Assembly (NCBI GenBank): GCA_944391735.1
Contig: CALXUR010000002.1
Location: forward strand, 66,484-130,483
Length of the DNA stretch: 64,000 bases
Direction: 5' to 3'
Source of the DNA: an uncultured Alphaproteobacteria bacterium
GTDB taxonomy: Bacteria > Pseudomonadota > Alphaproteobacteria > CAAHEQ01 > UBA3637
The notes under the pieces were generated by a model. That model saw nothing but the letters and a program-made list of their open reading frames with translations, was not told the origin of the DNA and searched no databases. Shown here piece after piece: positions 37,098 through 45,727 of this stretch (its first letter is position 1; each line of letters starts with the position of its first letter). A program made the translations under genes and the position numbers.

Positions 37098-38078
37098 CTA
37101 TTGTTTAACGGGAACACATTCTTGGCCGCGTGCCTTTAATTTTGCACACAATCCGGCCGCCATGTCGCGGGATGTAAAGTGTCCGACTTGGAGCCGATAA
37201 AAAGTCCCCTTCCCCGGAATTTTGGCGGATACAATATCGTTGGACATATCGGATAATAACGCTTTGTTTTTTCGAAGGATATTCGGCCAGGCTCGTTCAA
37301 CCGACTTTTTGTTCGAGGAGGACAAGAGCTGTACGCGCCAACTAATTGTTTTTTCTTTTGTTTTTGTTTCCTTTTTTGTGGATTCAGAGGTGTTTTTATG
37401 TGTTGGTTGAACTTTTTCCTTTGGCGGCAACGGAATGGCCTCTTTTTTAGGGGTCGGCGGAACCTGTTCCACAATAATCGGTTTTGCGTTTGGAACCGGT
37501 GCTTGTGCATTTTCGGTTAATGGGTTAACCGGCTTCATGTCTTCAACCGGGACAAACGGTGTTTCCGGTGCGTTTTGCTCAATTAAAATTTCAGGCAAAA
37601 CCGGTTTTTCAGGCTCGGGGAATAATTTTTCGACTTTGGTCGGAACTTCATTGGCTCTCAAGCGGCTATAGACCAACTTATCCTGATCCGGAATCACCAT
37701 TCCGCCCGGTTGTTCCGGACGGACTTTAACCGGTTCCGGCGTTGCGGCGATTGTGACAATCTCGTCCGCCTGATCATTATCAGATCCGAAAAAGAAGAAA
37801 CCTGTTAAGACAACAATCAGAACACCGATAAAAATGCTTAACGCAATAATATGTAATTTCATGGATGAAATATTTTTTTCTTCCAGATCATCAAAAGAAA
37901 CGGTCGGAATTTTATCAGCGTAATTGGCTTGAAATTGATAAAAACCGGCGTCATCTGAAGCCGAGTCTGTTTGATTTTCAGACTCGACGGATGAAGAAAT
38001 CGTGTTTTGTGTGAAACTGGGTTCTTTACGACCGACAATGTCTTCCGACAATTCCCGGATTTTATCAAATTCGTCCAT
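37098..38078 (-). CDS. SPOR-domain membrane protein
   Basis: A 326-aa bitopic inner-membrane protein: cytoplasmic N-terminus, one membrane helix (IIALSIFIGVLIVVLTGFFFF, about residues 75-95), a long Pro/Lys-rich periplasmic linker and a C-terminal SPOR domain (WRVQLLSSSNKKSVERAWPN ... FYRLQVGHFTSRDMAAGLC) that binds denuded septal peptidoglycan. AAGGAGAA precedes the ATG at 38078. First gene of the SPOR-nagZ-M50-serS run. Confidence 0.9.
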   Translation of the reverse strand: MDEFDKIRELSEDIVGRKEPSFTQNTISSSVESENQTDSASDDAGFYQFQANYADKIPTVSFDDLEEKNISSMKLHIIALSIFIGVLIVVLTGFFFFGSDNDQADEIVTIAATPEPVKVRPEQPGGMVIPDQDKLVYSRLRANEVPTKVEKLFPEPEKPVLPEILIEQNAPETPFVPVEDMKPVNPLTENAQAPVPNAKPIIVEQVPPTPKKEAIPLPPKEKVQPTHKNTSESTKKETKTKEKTISWRVQLLSSSNKKSVERAWPNILRKNKALLSDMSNDIVSAKIPGKGTFYRLQVGHFTSRDMAAGLCAKLKARGQECVPVKQ

Positions 38079-38257
38079 CAATATTCTCCTTACCTGATCA
38101 ATATAGGCTAAAAATAGCATAATTTGAATCTTGTTGACAAGTGTTATTTTTACTTTTAAGACGAATCTGACACATATTTTTTCATTTTATAAAAAAAATG
38201 CTTGACGTGGCGTTTCTTTTCGTATATTTTAAGCAACGAACAAACTATCAGTTATAT

Positions 38258-38345
38258 GCGGATATGGCGGAACTGGTAGACGCAACAGACTTAAAATCTG
38301 TTGGGGCTTGTCCCCGTGCCGGTTCGATTCCGGCTTTCCGCACCA
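38258..38345 (+). tRNA. tRNA-Leu(TAA), integration target
   Basis: 88-nt class II tRNA: anticodon loop CTTAAAA (anticodon TAA), variable arm GGGGCTTGTCCCC, T-arm CCGGTTCGATTCCGG and encoded CCA. The acceptor pairs GCGGATA with TTTCCGC, with one T-T mismatch at position 6-67. Its last 17 bp recur at 49211, marking the site where the element inserted. Confidence 0.95.
38329..38345 (+). repeat. attL: 17-bp core in the 3' end of tRNA-Leu
   Basis: TCCGGCTTTCCGCACCA, identical to 49211-49227. The tRNA stays functional because the element re-supplies or preserves its 3' end. Confidence 0.85.
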
Positions 38346-38348
38346 TTT

Positions 38349-38376
38349 AAAAGCCTTGGAAAACCAAGGCTTTTTT
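38349..38376 (+). terminator. Terminator after tRNA-Leu
   Basis: AAAAGCCTTGG-AAAA-CCAAGGCTTTTTT immediately after the tRNA. It lies on the element side of attL, so the element brought its own terminator. Confidence 0.85.
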
Positions 38377-38481
38377 GTTTTATGGTTTTAAAAATTTCTT
38401 AAATTTTTAATTTTACACTTTCCTTTATTTTCAAACACTTGCATCAAATTTTAACACAAGAAATGATAGGAGAAATACAAA

Positions 38482-39909
38482 ATGAAAAACTGTGGTGCAA
38501 AGTGTGATGCAAGAATAGGTGCGAAACCAATTTATTTATGGTTGAGAAACAATACATTTTATAGTATAATGGAACTTCCTCGTGTCAATGGCAAAAGACG
38601 ATACAAACGCTTGTCCTTACATACAGACAATTATTATGAAGCAAGAGAGAAAATAAAACAAATGGCTGTTATTTTTGATAAAGAAATTGAAAAAGAACTT
38701 CGATTAAGGGTAAATGCAAGTCCCTTTCATATAACAGAAAAAGAAGTAATTAAAATTCGTGATGAGCTCATTGAAGAATACAACAGGAAATATGCAGCTT
38801 CACATCCGAAAGTTCAGACAAAAAATACGCAGCAAAATCAGGCCGTTTCAAAAGAATATATTGATAAAATCATTTCTTCCATATATCCAGAAAAGGCTCC
38901 TACCCCTGAATGCACAATTCAGGAAATTATGAATGCTATGCTGTTAAATGCCAATACAAAACATGATACAAATCGTCGAAAAATAAATTCATTAAATAAA
39001 ATGTTTGAAACTGTAAAATTGACACCGAAATCACTTTATACTGACTTCCATGACGTAAAAATTATTCAAACAATTACACAACACCTTATAAATAAAAGCG
39101 ATATGTCGGACAAGAATAAACAAATGCAATTGTCTTATATTAAAGAATTTGTGACTTGCGCCCATAATATGTATCCGTCAGCTTTTCCTTTAAATATTAT
39201 TTTAAATATGCCCAATATTAAAAAGAAAACAAAGGCTAAAAATCCTCATTTACCATATACAAATGACCAATTATATGAAATTTTTAATCCAGAACATGAC
39301 TTTTTTCAAAAAAATCCTGATTGCTTTTGGACTTGCTTAATTGGTCTTTTTACTGGTGCCAGAATAAATGCAGCTTTAACTTTGCAGTATGCTGATATTA
39401 TTAATGAAAATGGCATTGATTGCATTTGTTTTCAATCAAATCATCCGGCAAAGAATCTAAAAAATGAGGCATCTGAACGTAAAGTACCAATCCATAAGCA
39501 GCTTTTTGACTTGGGTTTTCTTGATTATATCAAACGCAAACAAAAAAGGTTGAACACAAGGGCTGACGATTTTATTTATCCACAAGCTATAACGAAAAGT
39601 GGTACATACAATAATAAATTTACAGTTCGTGTTTTAACACCATTTTTAAAAGAGATAGGTGTAAAAACGGCTGATAAAGATGGCTTTGATTTCCATTCAT
39701 TTCGCAAAACGGCCAGCATTACCATGCAAACAGCAAAGATTCCCACTTCATACATAAATTCCATCATTGGTTGGGATGGTGACGATACAATGCAACAATC
39801 ATATTCAAATTTTACTTTGGAACAAATAAAAACGCAAATGGATACATATGAATATGACTTTTTGAAAGATCACTTTGCAAAATGGAAAGAAATTATGGCT
39901 AAAAAATAA
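38482..39909 (+). CDS. int: Tyrosine recombinase (integrase)
   Basis: A 475-aa phage-type integrase. N-terminal arm/DNA-binding region, SAM-like core-binding region around 145-235 and a C-terminal catalytic domain with Arg294 (LFTGARINAAL), His405-x-x-Arg408 (FHSFRKTASI) and the nucleophile Tyr441 (MQQSYSNFT). It lies 137 bp from attL and reads away from the tRNA, as is usual for tRNA-integrating elements. AT-rich codon use differs from the upstream host genes. TAGGAGA precedes the ATG. Confidence 0.93.
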   Translation: MKNCGAKCDARIGAKPIYLWLRNNTFYSIMELPRVNGKRRYKRLSLHTDNYYEAREKIKQMAVIFDKEIEKELRLRVNASPFHITEKEVIKIRDELIEEYNRKYAASHPKVQTKNTQQNQAVSKEYIDKIISSIYPEKAPTPECTIQEIMNAMLLNANTKHDTNRRKINSLNKMFETVKLTPKSLYTDFHDVKIIQTITQHLINKSDMSDKNKQMQLSYIKEFVTCAHNMYPSAFPLNIILNMPNIKKKTKAKNPHLPYTNDQLYEIFNPEHDFFQKNPDCFWTCLIGLFTGARINAALTLQYADIINENGIDCICFQSNHPAKNLKNEASERKVPIHKQLFDLGFLDYIKRKQKRLNTRADDFIYPQAITKSGTYNNKFTVRVLTPFLKEIGVKTADKDGFDFHSFRKTASITMQTAKIPTSYINSIIGWDGDDTMQQSYSNFTLEQIKTQMDTYEYDFLKDHFAKWKEIMAKK

Positions 39910-40068
39910 ACATCTCTAGCCAGATGCCATATGGCATCCTCCTCCATCAACCTACCAATCCCAAGGCACCTGACCGGCATATCCCAGCCATAAAAATAAA
40001 TGCAACATCGTTAATGGAGTTATTTTTTGACAAGGCCTTTACGTGCGTGAGGCAATGAGAGGCTATGC

Positions 40069-40554
40069 TTATTCAGTATCTTTGGGATTATATTTTAATA
40101 ATAATAAAAGAGTTTCTTTATGTATATAGCTTAGTTCAATTATTTGTTTTTTTGTTAACGGATGTTTTAAGTTCTTTTTATCAATACATTGTTTAAGGTA
40201 ATTGATTTTTCCTAATTCATCACGTTTTAAAATAAGTTTTTCTTTTAACTGGTCTATTTTTTGAATATTTTTAATTATTTGATTTAACCAAGCATCTAAA
40301 GTGACCCGTGAAATTCCAGCATTTTTTGCTGTTTTATTTAATTTTTTATCACGAAAATATGCTTTTATAATGGTGCATTTTTTCTTTAATGTGATAAATC
40401 CCTTTTCATCGCGGCTATAATTAAATGAACATACTTTACATTTATATCTTTGTACTTTGGCTTTACCACCAACAGCGATACAATTACGAATTACTTTTCC
40501 ATTTTTAACACACTCAAGCGAACCACAATTCGGACACCTAAATGAATTTTCCAT
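40069..40554 (-). CDS. Zinc-ribbon / helix-turn-helix protein, InsA-like
   Basis: A 161-aa protein starting with a zinc ribbon (FRCPNCGSLECVKNGK ... VQRYKCKVCSFNYSRDEKG), like IS1 InsA and related transposase N-terminal domains, followed by a helix-turn-helix (NKTAKNAGISRVTLDAWLNQII) and a helical tail. No catalytic transposase domain follows, so it may be a DNA-binding regulator or an orphan transposase domain. GGAG precedes the ATG; a TTGACT-17-TACAGT promoter lies upstream on the minus strand at about 40585-40617. Confidence 0.65.
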   Translation of the reverse strand: MENSFRCPNCGSLECVKNGKVIRNCIAVGGKAKVQRYKCKVCSFNYSRDEKGFITLKKKCTIIKAYFRDKKLNKTAKNAGISRVTLDAWLNQIIKNIQKIDQLKEKLILKRDELGKINYLKQCIDKKNLKHPLTKKQIIELSYIHKETLLLLLKYNPKDTE

Positions 40555-40793
40555 ATTTTTATCTCCAATCTTTATTTATCTATATTTACTGTACATTTTT
40601 AAATTCAAAAAGTCAAGAAAATAAAAAAATTTCTTTTAAATAACAATAAGTTATCAAAAAAAGTAATTTTTTTTCAAAAACAACATAAAAAAAACAATTG
40701 GAAATATAAGTAAGCACCATGTGGACTTACCTTTCCGAATTGTGATCGTTGCCCCTGCACCTGGAGGATTGAATTGCATAATAATTATGGGGC

Positions 40794-41927
40794 ATGAAAG
40801 ACATTAATGCCATGTATTGGTATGAACTTTTTAAATTATACAGAAAAATAAATAAAAGGCAAGAATTTTATACATCTTTATTTACATCCGGCGGGATACA
40901 CGAAACGTATCTCGCAAAAGAGCTGAATTTGATTTCAGCTGTATCATGCGAGCTTATTGAACGTAGAGCTCGCTGGTATAAAGAAATGTATCCACAAACT
41001 GAAATGGTATGTGATGATATCACAAAGCCTAGAGTTCTGGAACATTTAATCAAGCTCCATAAAGAAAAAGGATCTACAGGCTTAATTGCATCTCCTGTTT
41101 GCCGTGATTTCACACTTGCAAACACAAAGAGAAATCCCAATAGTAAGAGAGCGCAATTATACAAGTATGTATTGGAATTTGTCCGCCGTACACGTCCTAA
41201 TTGGATTGTCATCGAAAACTCCGATCAAATGATGAAGGTCAGAGTTGATGGCAAAATTGTCGCCATGAAAATTGTCGATGAATTAAAAGCTATGGGCTAC
41301 TATATGGATCACGGTGTACAAGATTGTGCAGGTTTTAATACTCCACAACATCGCAGACGTACGATCATCATTGCGCATAAATACAAACAGTGTTATTTAC
41401 CTCTTCCAAGTGATAAAATTATTACCTTGAGAGAAGCAATTGGTGATTTGCCAATCTTGGAATGTGGGCAAAAATCCAATATAAAAAGACATGATGCATC
41501 CATGTTTAACTGGTCAGCATCCCAAATTGCCATTATGGCTCATACCCCAAGTGGTAAGTCTGCACAGAATAACAAACCACCTTTCCGTCCTTGTAATAAA
41601 GATGGAAGCCCTTGTAAAGCACGCTTTAAATGTGCCTTTCAAAGACGTGATTGGAATGATTCTTGCAATACAATTTTGCAGGATAGCAAAAGTATTTCAG
41701 GTTTTCGGACCTGTCATCCAGGTAATTTTATCGGGTATGATAAAGATGGACTTCCACTTTATGACTCGTGCAGACCTTTAACAATATTGGAGTTATTGCG
41801 TGTGACAGGATTGCCAGATAATTTTCCTATCCCAACATGGGCAAGCGATAACCTCATTCGTCAAATGATTGGTGAGTGTTGGGCTCCTAAACACTGTTTA
41901 GAGGTCATTCGCAGTTTGATTTCATAA
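40794..41927 (+). CDS. DNA (cytosine-5) methyltransferase
   Basis: A 377-aa C5 methyltransferase. Motif I region SLFTSGGIHETYLAKEL, catalytic motif IV SPVCRDFT with Cys103 (usual PPCQxFS), motif VI IENS (140-143), motif VIII PQHRRR (184-189) and C-terminal motif X-like QMIGECWAPKHC. The target-recognition region is about 200-330. No endonuclease gene is adjacent, so it is a solitary methyltransferase that could protect the element from host restriction. The sequence context before the ATG is a weak ribosome-binding site (GGGG). Target sequence unknown. Confidence 0.88.
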   Translation: MKDINAMYWYELFKLYRKINKRQEFYTSLFTSGGIHETYLAKELNLISAVSCELIERRARWYKEMYPQTEMVCDDITKPRVLEHLIKLHKEKGSTGLIASPVCRDFTLANTKRNPNSKRAQLYKYVLEFVRRTRPNWIVIENSDQMMKVRVDGKIVAMKIVDELKAMGYYMDHGVQDCAGFNTPQHRRRTIIIAHKYKQCYLPLPSDKIITLREAIGDLPILECGQKSNIKRHDASMFNWSASQIAIMAHTPSGKSAQNNKPPFRPCNKDGSPCKARFKCAFQRRDWNDSCNTILQDSKSISGFRTCHPGNFIGYDKDGLPLYDSCRPLTILELLRVTGLPDNFPIPTWASDNLIRQMIGECWAPKHCLEVIRSLIS

Positions 41928-42106
41928 TTTTACAAAAGGAAGGGTTGTATTTTGCAACCTTTCCTTTCTTACTTTAAAACTTTAACAAAAAATAACAATA
42001 AAAATTCGCACATCCATCCATCATTAAAAGATTCGGTTCTATTATATGACAATCGCAATATATCTGACTGATTTGGCGTTATATTGGATTGAAAAGGAGG
42101 ACCTTT

Positions 42107-42181
42107 ATGATGTGGATTAAAATGGGTTTCTATTGGATTCCTTTTGTTAATCTTATTACTAAAATTAAAAATATAAGGTAA
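42107..42181 (+). CDS. 24-aa hydrophobic micro-ORF upstream of rep
   Basis: MMWIKMGFYWIPFVNLITKI... preceded by AAAAGGAGG at ideal spacing, the strongest ribosome-binding site in the element. It ends 5 bp before the Rep ATG, which itself has only a weak site, so it may act as a translational-coupling leader or encode a tiny membrane peptide. Confidence 0.45.
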   Translation: MMWIKMGFYWIPFVNLITKIKNIR

Positions 42182-42186
42182 AAAAC

Positions 42187-42885
42187 ATGCATAAAAAAAC
42201 TTCTCAAAATACAAACAAGCTTGTTTCTGATTTAAGCAAAATGAAAGCATTACAACGACAAAGCAAGTGCATTGAAAACGGACATCTCATCCGTCAATCA
42301 ATGAAATACCATCATCCAACTATTCGTGATTGGACTAGACCAAAAAACAAAAACATACCAAATATACATTCATACAAACCTTTTTTGCAAAAATTAGGAA
42401 CCAAATTAGATGAATATACCGTCAAAACGGCTTTAATTAAATGGCTTGTTGATGTGTATAAACCAACAGCCTTATTAACGGTTCAATTACCTGATCAATT
42501 AAAAACAGAACGTAAAGACAAGGCTCTAGACTATTTACGCTCTGCAATGGCTTACTTTGAAAGACAATTGTTAGGGCGTGATTGGAAAGATTATCATTTG
42601 CCATTTGTTTGTTTTACTGAAAAAGGTACATCAGGTTTATGGCATTTTCATATTATTTTTAATCAAGGTCAGTTTGAAGCTTGGCACTTATGGTTGGCAT
42701 TAAATAATACAATCAACAAATTTAAATGGCCAGATTATTCAATGCACTTGGATATAATGCATGCCGATAAAAGTAAAGTTGTTTCGTATTGTTTAAAAGA
42801 AGTAAAGGTAAATTATCATGGTCATTTTGAAAGCAATTGTTTTATATTTTCTGATGAGCTATTTAACTTCCCGATTGGTTCGTAA
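42187..42885 (+). CDS. HUH-type replication initiator / nicking protein
   Basis: A 232-aa protein with the HUH motif in GLWHFHIIFNQ (His153, His155) and a Y-x-x-K motif VVSYCLKEVK (Tyr201, Lys204), with the correct order and spacing for rolling-circle Rep endonucleases. It probably nicks DNA to start rolling-circle replication of the excised element or its transfer. It is short and has no helicase domain. The likely origin is the inverted repeat downstream (43076-43153). Similar Rep proteins occur in small plasmids and filamentous phages. Confidence 0.72.
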   Translation: MHKKTSQNTNKLVSDLSKMKALQRQSKCIENGHLIRQSMKYHHPTIRDWTRPKNKNIPNIHSYKPFLQKLGTKLDEYTVKTALIKWLVDVYKPTALLTVQLPDQLKTERKDKALDYLRSAMAYFERQLLGRDWKDYHLPFVCFTEKGTSGLWHFHIIFNQGQFEAWHLWLALNNTINKFKWPDYSMHLDIMHADKSKVVSYCLKEVKVNYHGHFESNCFIFSDELFNFPIGS

Positions 42886-42922
42886 ATGGTTAAAGTCCAA
42901 AAATAAACAATTTATAAAATAA
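42818..42922 (+). CDS. 34-aa membrane micro-ORF overlapping the rep 3' end
   Basis: MVILKAIVLYFLMSYLTSRL..., one hydrophobic helix followed by a very basic tail (VRKWLKSKNKQFIK). AAAGG is at proper distance and the frame continues past the rep stop to just before a terminator. The pattern (one helix plus basic end) is common in small phage or toxin-like peptides. Function unknown. Confidence 0.4.
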   Translation: MVILKAIVLYFLMSYLTSRLVRKWLKSKNKQFIK

Positions 42923-42924
42923 TT

Positions 42925-42958
42925 TAAAAGCTGAAGGATTAAGGTCTTTCAGCTTTTC
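42925..42958 (+). terminator. Terminator of the rep module
   Basis: AAAAGCTGAA... and ...TTCAGCTTTT stem with a T-rich tail directly after the micro-ORF. Confidence 0.75.
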
Positions 42959-43075
42959 TTTTGTTGTACAAAATTTGTATAACAGCAATAAAAACAGTAC
43001 AAAAAAGCCATTTACCCAAAAATGTTTTACGGATTTTTCTATACTAAAAGCATAACACAAGCATAAAGTTATCCC

Positions 43076-43153
43076 AAATCGCCATACGCGAGCAAAACAG
43101 CTCTTTGACTAACTTGCCTATACAAAAACAAAAACGCTGACGTATGGCGATTT
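43076..43153. repeat. 13-bp perfect inverted repeat, candidate replication or recombination site
   Basis: AAATCGCCATACG (43076-43088) and CGTATGGCGATTT (43141-43153) enclose 52 bp. It lies between the rep terminator and the 3' end of fic, where neither gene needs a terminator of this shape (no T run). An HUH Rep origin is a reasonable guess. Confidence 0.5.
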
Positions 43154-43166
43154 ATGAGAGTTTTAT

Positions 43167-44084
43167 TTATTTTGCCAATTTTTTCACATCTTCTTTTTGA
43201 TCTTCTTCAAACAAAGCATATCCTGATTCTGTAAAAGCTGCTGGTTTTAATTTGCCTTCTTTCATCCAATAACGAATACTGGAAGATGGGACTTCACATA
43301 AAGTAGCAAATTTTGCAATCGTCATCATATCTTTGCTTGGTTCTTTGGCATTAACATCCAACAAGTCTATCATCATTTTTAAAGAACGATTTAATGCCTG
43401 CAACATAAAGCGATAATAAGGCTCTTTGTTTTCTTTTGTTTGATATGTTTCAAGAGCCGTTAAATAACGCTTTCTGTCAATAGAACGGATAATAATCGGC
43501 CCATAACCATTTTCCATTAAAATGGCATTTAATAATAAGCGTGCTGTTCTGCCATTGCCATCAACGAATGGATGAATTGTCACTAATTTAAAATGTGCCT
43601 CAATGGCTTTGGTTAAAGCGTCTCTATCATTTTGTAATAACCAAGCGCCAAAATTTTTCATTAATTCTGGGACTTTTAATGGATTTGGCAAGACAGTTGA
43701 TGAACCTGAAATACGAACACGAACAGCCCGATAAAAACCAGCATTTACATCATCTATCCCTGTTAAAATGATTTTATGAATGTGCAAAACAAAATCTTCA
43801 TCTATTTTAATCTTATTTTGTACTGCCTCCAAGATAAATTCAAAGGCTTTTGCATGATTAACGGCTTCCAAATAATCATTAATTGGTTTAGAACCCAACG
43901 TTATTTTTTCTTCAATAGCAAGCTCCGTTTCTCTGCGTGTTAAAGTGTTGCCTTCAATCGCATTGGATGTATAGGCAAGTTCGGTTTTCAGCCATTTATC
44001 CAAAGTCTTTTGATTGTCTTTGTTTTTTAAAAGATTTTGTAATTTTTCTTTATTTTCGGCGATTTTTTGTTTCAATTCTTGCAT
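43167..44084 (-). CDS. Fic-domain AMP transferase with internal inhibitory helix
   Basis: A 305-aa class II Fic protein. The N-terminal inhibitory motif TSNAIEGN (residues 39-46, S/TxxxExN type) contains the Glu that blocks ATP binding. The full catalytic motif HPFVDGNGRTAR is at 171-182. The C-terminus has a winged/MerR-like DNA-binding region (MMTIAKFATLCEVPSSSIRYWMKEGKLKPAAF). Such proteins transfer AMP to target proteins and may regulate their own gene. GGAG precedes the ATG. A strong promoter with two AACCTTATTTT repeats lies upstream. Confidence 0.9.
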   Translation of the reverse strand: MQELKQKIAENKEKLQNLLKNKDNQKTLDKWLKTELAYTSNAIEGNTLTRRETELAIEEKITLGSKPINDYLEAVNHAKAFEFILEAVQNKIKIDEDFVLHIHKIILTGIDDVNAGFYRAVRVRISGSSTVLPNPLKVPELMKNFGAWLLQNDRDALTKAIEAHFKLVTIHPFVDGNGRTARLLLNAILMENGYGPIIIRSIDRKRYLTALETYQTKENKEPYYRFMLQALNRSLKMMIDLLDVNAKEPSKDMMTIAKFATLCEVPSSSIRYWMKEGKLKPAAFTESGYALFEEDQKEDVKKLAK

Positions 44085-44118
44085 GAAGGCTCCAACTTTA
44101 AGGTTTTGTTATATATTA

Positions 44119-44169
44119 ACTATAAACCTTATTTTGTAAAAAGTCAAGTAAAAACTTTAACCTTATTTT
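44119..44169 (-). promoter_or_regulatory. fic promoter with two direct-repeat operators
   Basis: Minus-strand TTGACT (44147-44142) and TATAGT (44124-44119), 17 bp apart. AACCTTATTTT occurs at 44125-44135 (inside the spacer) and again at 44159-44169 (just upstream of -35), 34 bp apart, the classic layout for a repressor that occludes polymerase. Confidence 0.65.
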
Positions 44170-44193
44170 ATCTGTATTCATTAAAGCACCTAT

Positions 44194-44469
44194 TTATATA
44201 CTTTGAGCCAATGCGAACTTTGCAAATTGTTTTAAGGCGTTGATATATGATTCATGGCTTCGTCTGCCAATAGTCCATTTTTTACCATAATGACCATATT
44301 GTTTTAAAATTGTATTGATGTTTTCAGACAATTGTTTGATGGTGCAATTTTCTTTTTCACATACTTTGGCAACTCTCCAAGCATAGTCAATGGCCGTTGA
44401 CGGATTACCAGAAATTGAAAATTCTTTATATCCTTTTTGAACTAAGTAAACTTGAAATTGATTTAACAT
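44194..44469 (-). CDS. Small protein resembling an integrase core-binding domain
   Basis: A 91-aa protein (MLNQFQVYLVQKGYKEFSIS... YINALKQFAKFAL) with the helical pattern of the SAM-like N-terminal domain of tyrosine recombinases, but no catalytic part. It could be a stand-alone accessory DNA-binding protein or a truncated integrase. GGAAGGAG precedes the ATG at 44469. It lies upstream of fic on the same strand, with fic's own promoter in between. Confidence 0.45.
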   Translation of the reverse strand: MLNQFQVYLVQKGYKEFSISGNPSTAIDYAWRVAKVCEKENCTIKQLSENINTILKQYGHYGKKWTIGRRSHESYINALKQFAKFALAQSI

Positions 44470-44489
44470 AAACGTTTCTCCTTCCATCA

Positions 44490-44567
44490 TTATTGTAAAA
44501 CGACATCATAAAGGCCACAACCAATGCGGGCTTCCAATTCTTTGATAGCATCAAGAGCTTCTCTCAT
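44490..44567 (-). pseudogene. 3' fragment of an unidentified gene
   Basis: A short frame (MREALDAIKELEARIGCGLY...) ends at 44490; without requiring a start it is open back to about 44615, where it overlaps the end of the uvrC homology. It has coding-like composition and reads as the tail of a larger minus-strand gene whose front is missing. Confidence 0.35.
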
Positions 44568-44589
44568 ACTCTTATATGGAGTGGGCCGC

Positions 44590-45381
44590 TTGATCGGATT
44601 CGGTATGTACGGCAATCATATCCGTTTGATAGAGCGGCGATTCGCGAGCTGTTCCTTGAATATGATTCAGAGCCAAAATTTTATCTCGCACCTGAGCGGC
44701 CTCTTCATAAGCCTCTTTTGCGGACAATCGTTACATTTCTGCGGTCAATCTGGCCTGGACATCTGTTTTTTCGCCCCGCATAAAGGCCTTAGCCTCCTGC
44801 ACACAAGTCATATAGTCCTCTTGGGAAATAAGGCCGACGCAAGGACCCGCACAGCGTTTAATTTGATACAGCAAACAAGGGCGTGTCCGGTTCAGAAAAG
44901 CACTGTTGGTACAAGAGCGTAAACCAAAGATTTTTTGTAGCTCTTTCATGGTCTGAGCCACCGCCAAACCGGAAGTAAACGGGCCAAAATAATCCCCTTT
45001 CAAGGTTCGTCTTCCCCGATACTTAACCAATCGAGGATACGCCTCTTTGGTCAAGACGATATAGGGAAAGCTTTTATCATCCTTTAACAAGATATTGTAG
45101 TAGGGATGAAACTCTTTAATCAAATGATTTTCCAACAAAAAAGCTTCCGTTTCTCCGGCTGTTTCGATGGTCATCAAATCGGCGACTTCCGAGACCATTT
45201 GACGAATACGCGTTGACAACTTGTCCCAATGCGTATAATTCGTCAAGCGTTTTTTCAGGTTTTTGGCCTTACCGACATACAACACCACACCATCGGCATT
45301 CAACATACGATAGACACCGGGACGTTCGGAGACCAGTTTAAGTTTTTCTTTTAAAAGCGGGACACCTTTTTTTTCATTCAT
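44590..45381 (-). pseudogene. uvrC: Truncated uvrC (GIY-YIG and start of UVR domain)
   Basis: UvrC N-terminus: the GIY-YIG nuclease domain (RPGVYRMLNADGVVLYVGKAKNLKKRL), the following CPC-type region (CLLYQIKRCAGPCVG) and the UVR helix pair. A TAA at 44733-44731 interrupts the UVR motif (RLTAEM-stop-RLSAKEAYEEAAQVRDKI); homology continues to about VHTESDQAA and then ends abruptly near 44590. The full protein would exceed 600 aa, so two thirds are missing. Codon use is host-like. A functional uvrC is expected elsewhere. The start is uncertain (45381 or 45417). Confidence 0.85.
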
Positions 45382-45727
45382 GTGTTTCAGTTTAAAGTGA
45401 AAGCCGCCAAAAAGCAAGAGCCTTTCATCGGAAAATCATACGAAAAAAAAGAGAGTATATACACCTGATAGCGATACTTACCTAACAATCGGCCGCCGGT
45501 ATTTGGTTCAGGTCTGTTCGGGACGTCTTTTGATTTTTTTGCTATCGGTTTTACCCCCTTTTGTTATCGGGACAAGAGGGAATTGTCCAAGCGGGAGGGG
45601 ATGTCCCCTCCCCGGCTTGGATCAGATGATGGAATCAGATAGCGTCAAACGTTGACCCCGTCTTTATTGACAGATCGGGCATTAAAGGGGGTAAATTCCC
45701 CCTTTAAGCCCGACCTAGGCTCCGGGG
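45382..45727. other. Gap with strong palindromes between uvrC fragment and prepilin-like gene
   Basis: No gene. Besides the two long hairpins (45586-45621 and 45675-45713) there is a smaller one (GGACAA ... TTGTCC, 45570-45588). The rest shows no recognisable signal. Confidence 0.5.
45586..45713. repeat. Two long GC-rich hairpins downstream of the prepilin-like gene
   Basis: Hairpin 45586-45621 pairs TCCAAGC...GGGAGGGGA with TCCCCTCCC...GCTTGGA; hairpin 45675-45713 pairs TCGGGC.TTAAAGGGGG with CCCCCTTTAA.GCCCGA around a 6-nt loop. Neither has a T tract, so they may be mRNA 3' stabilisers, REP-type repeats or factor-assisted terminators. Confidence 0.6.
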
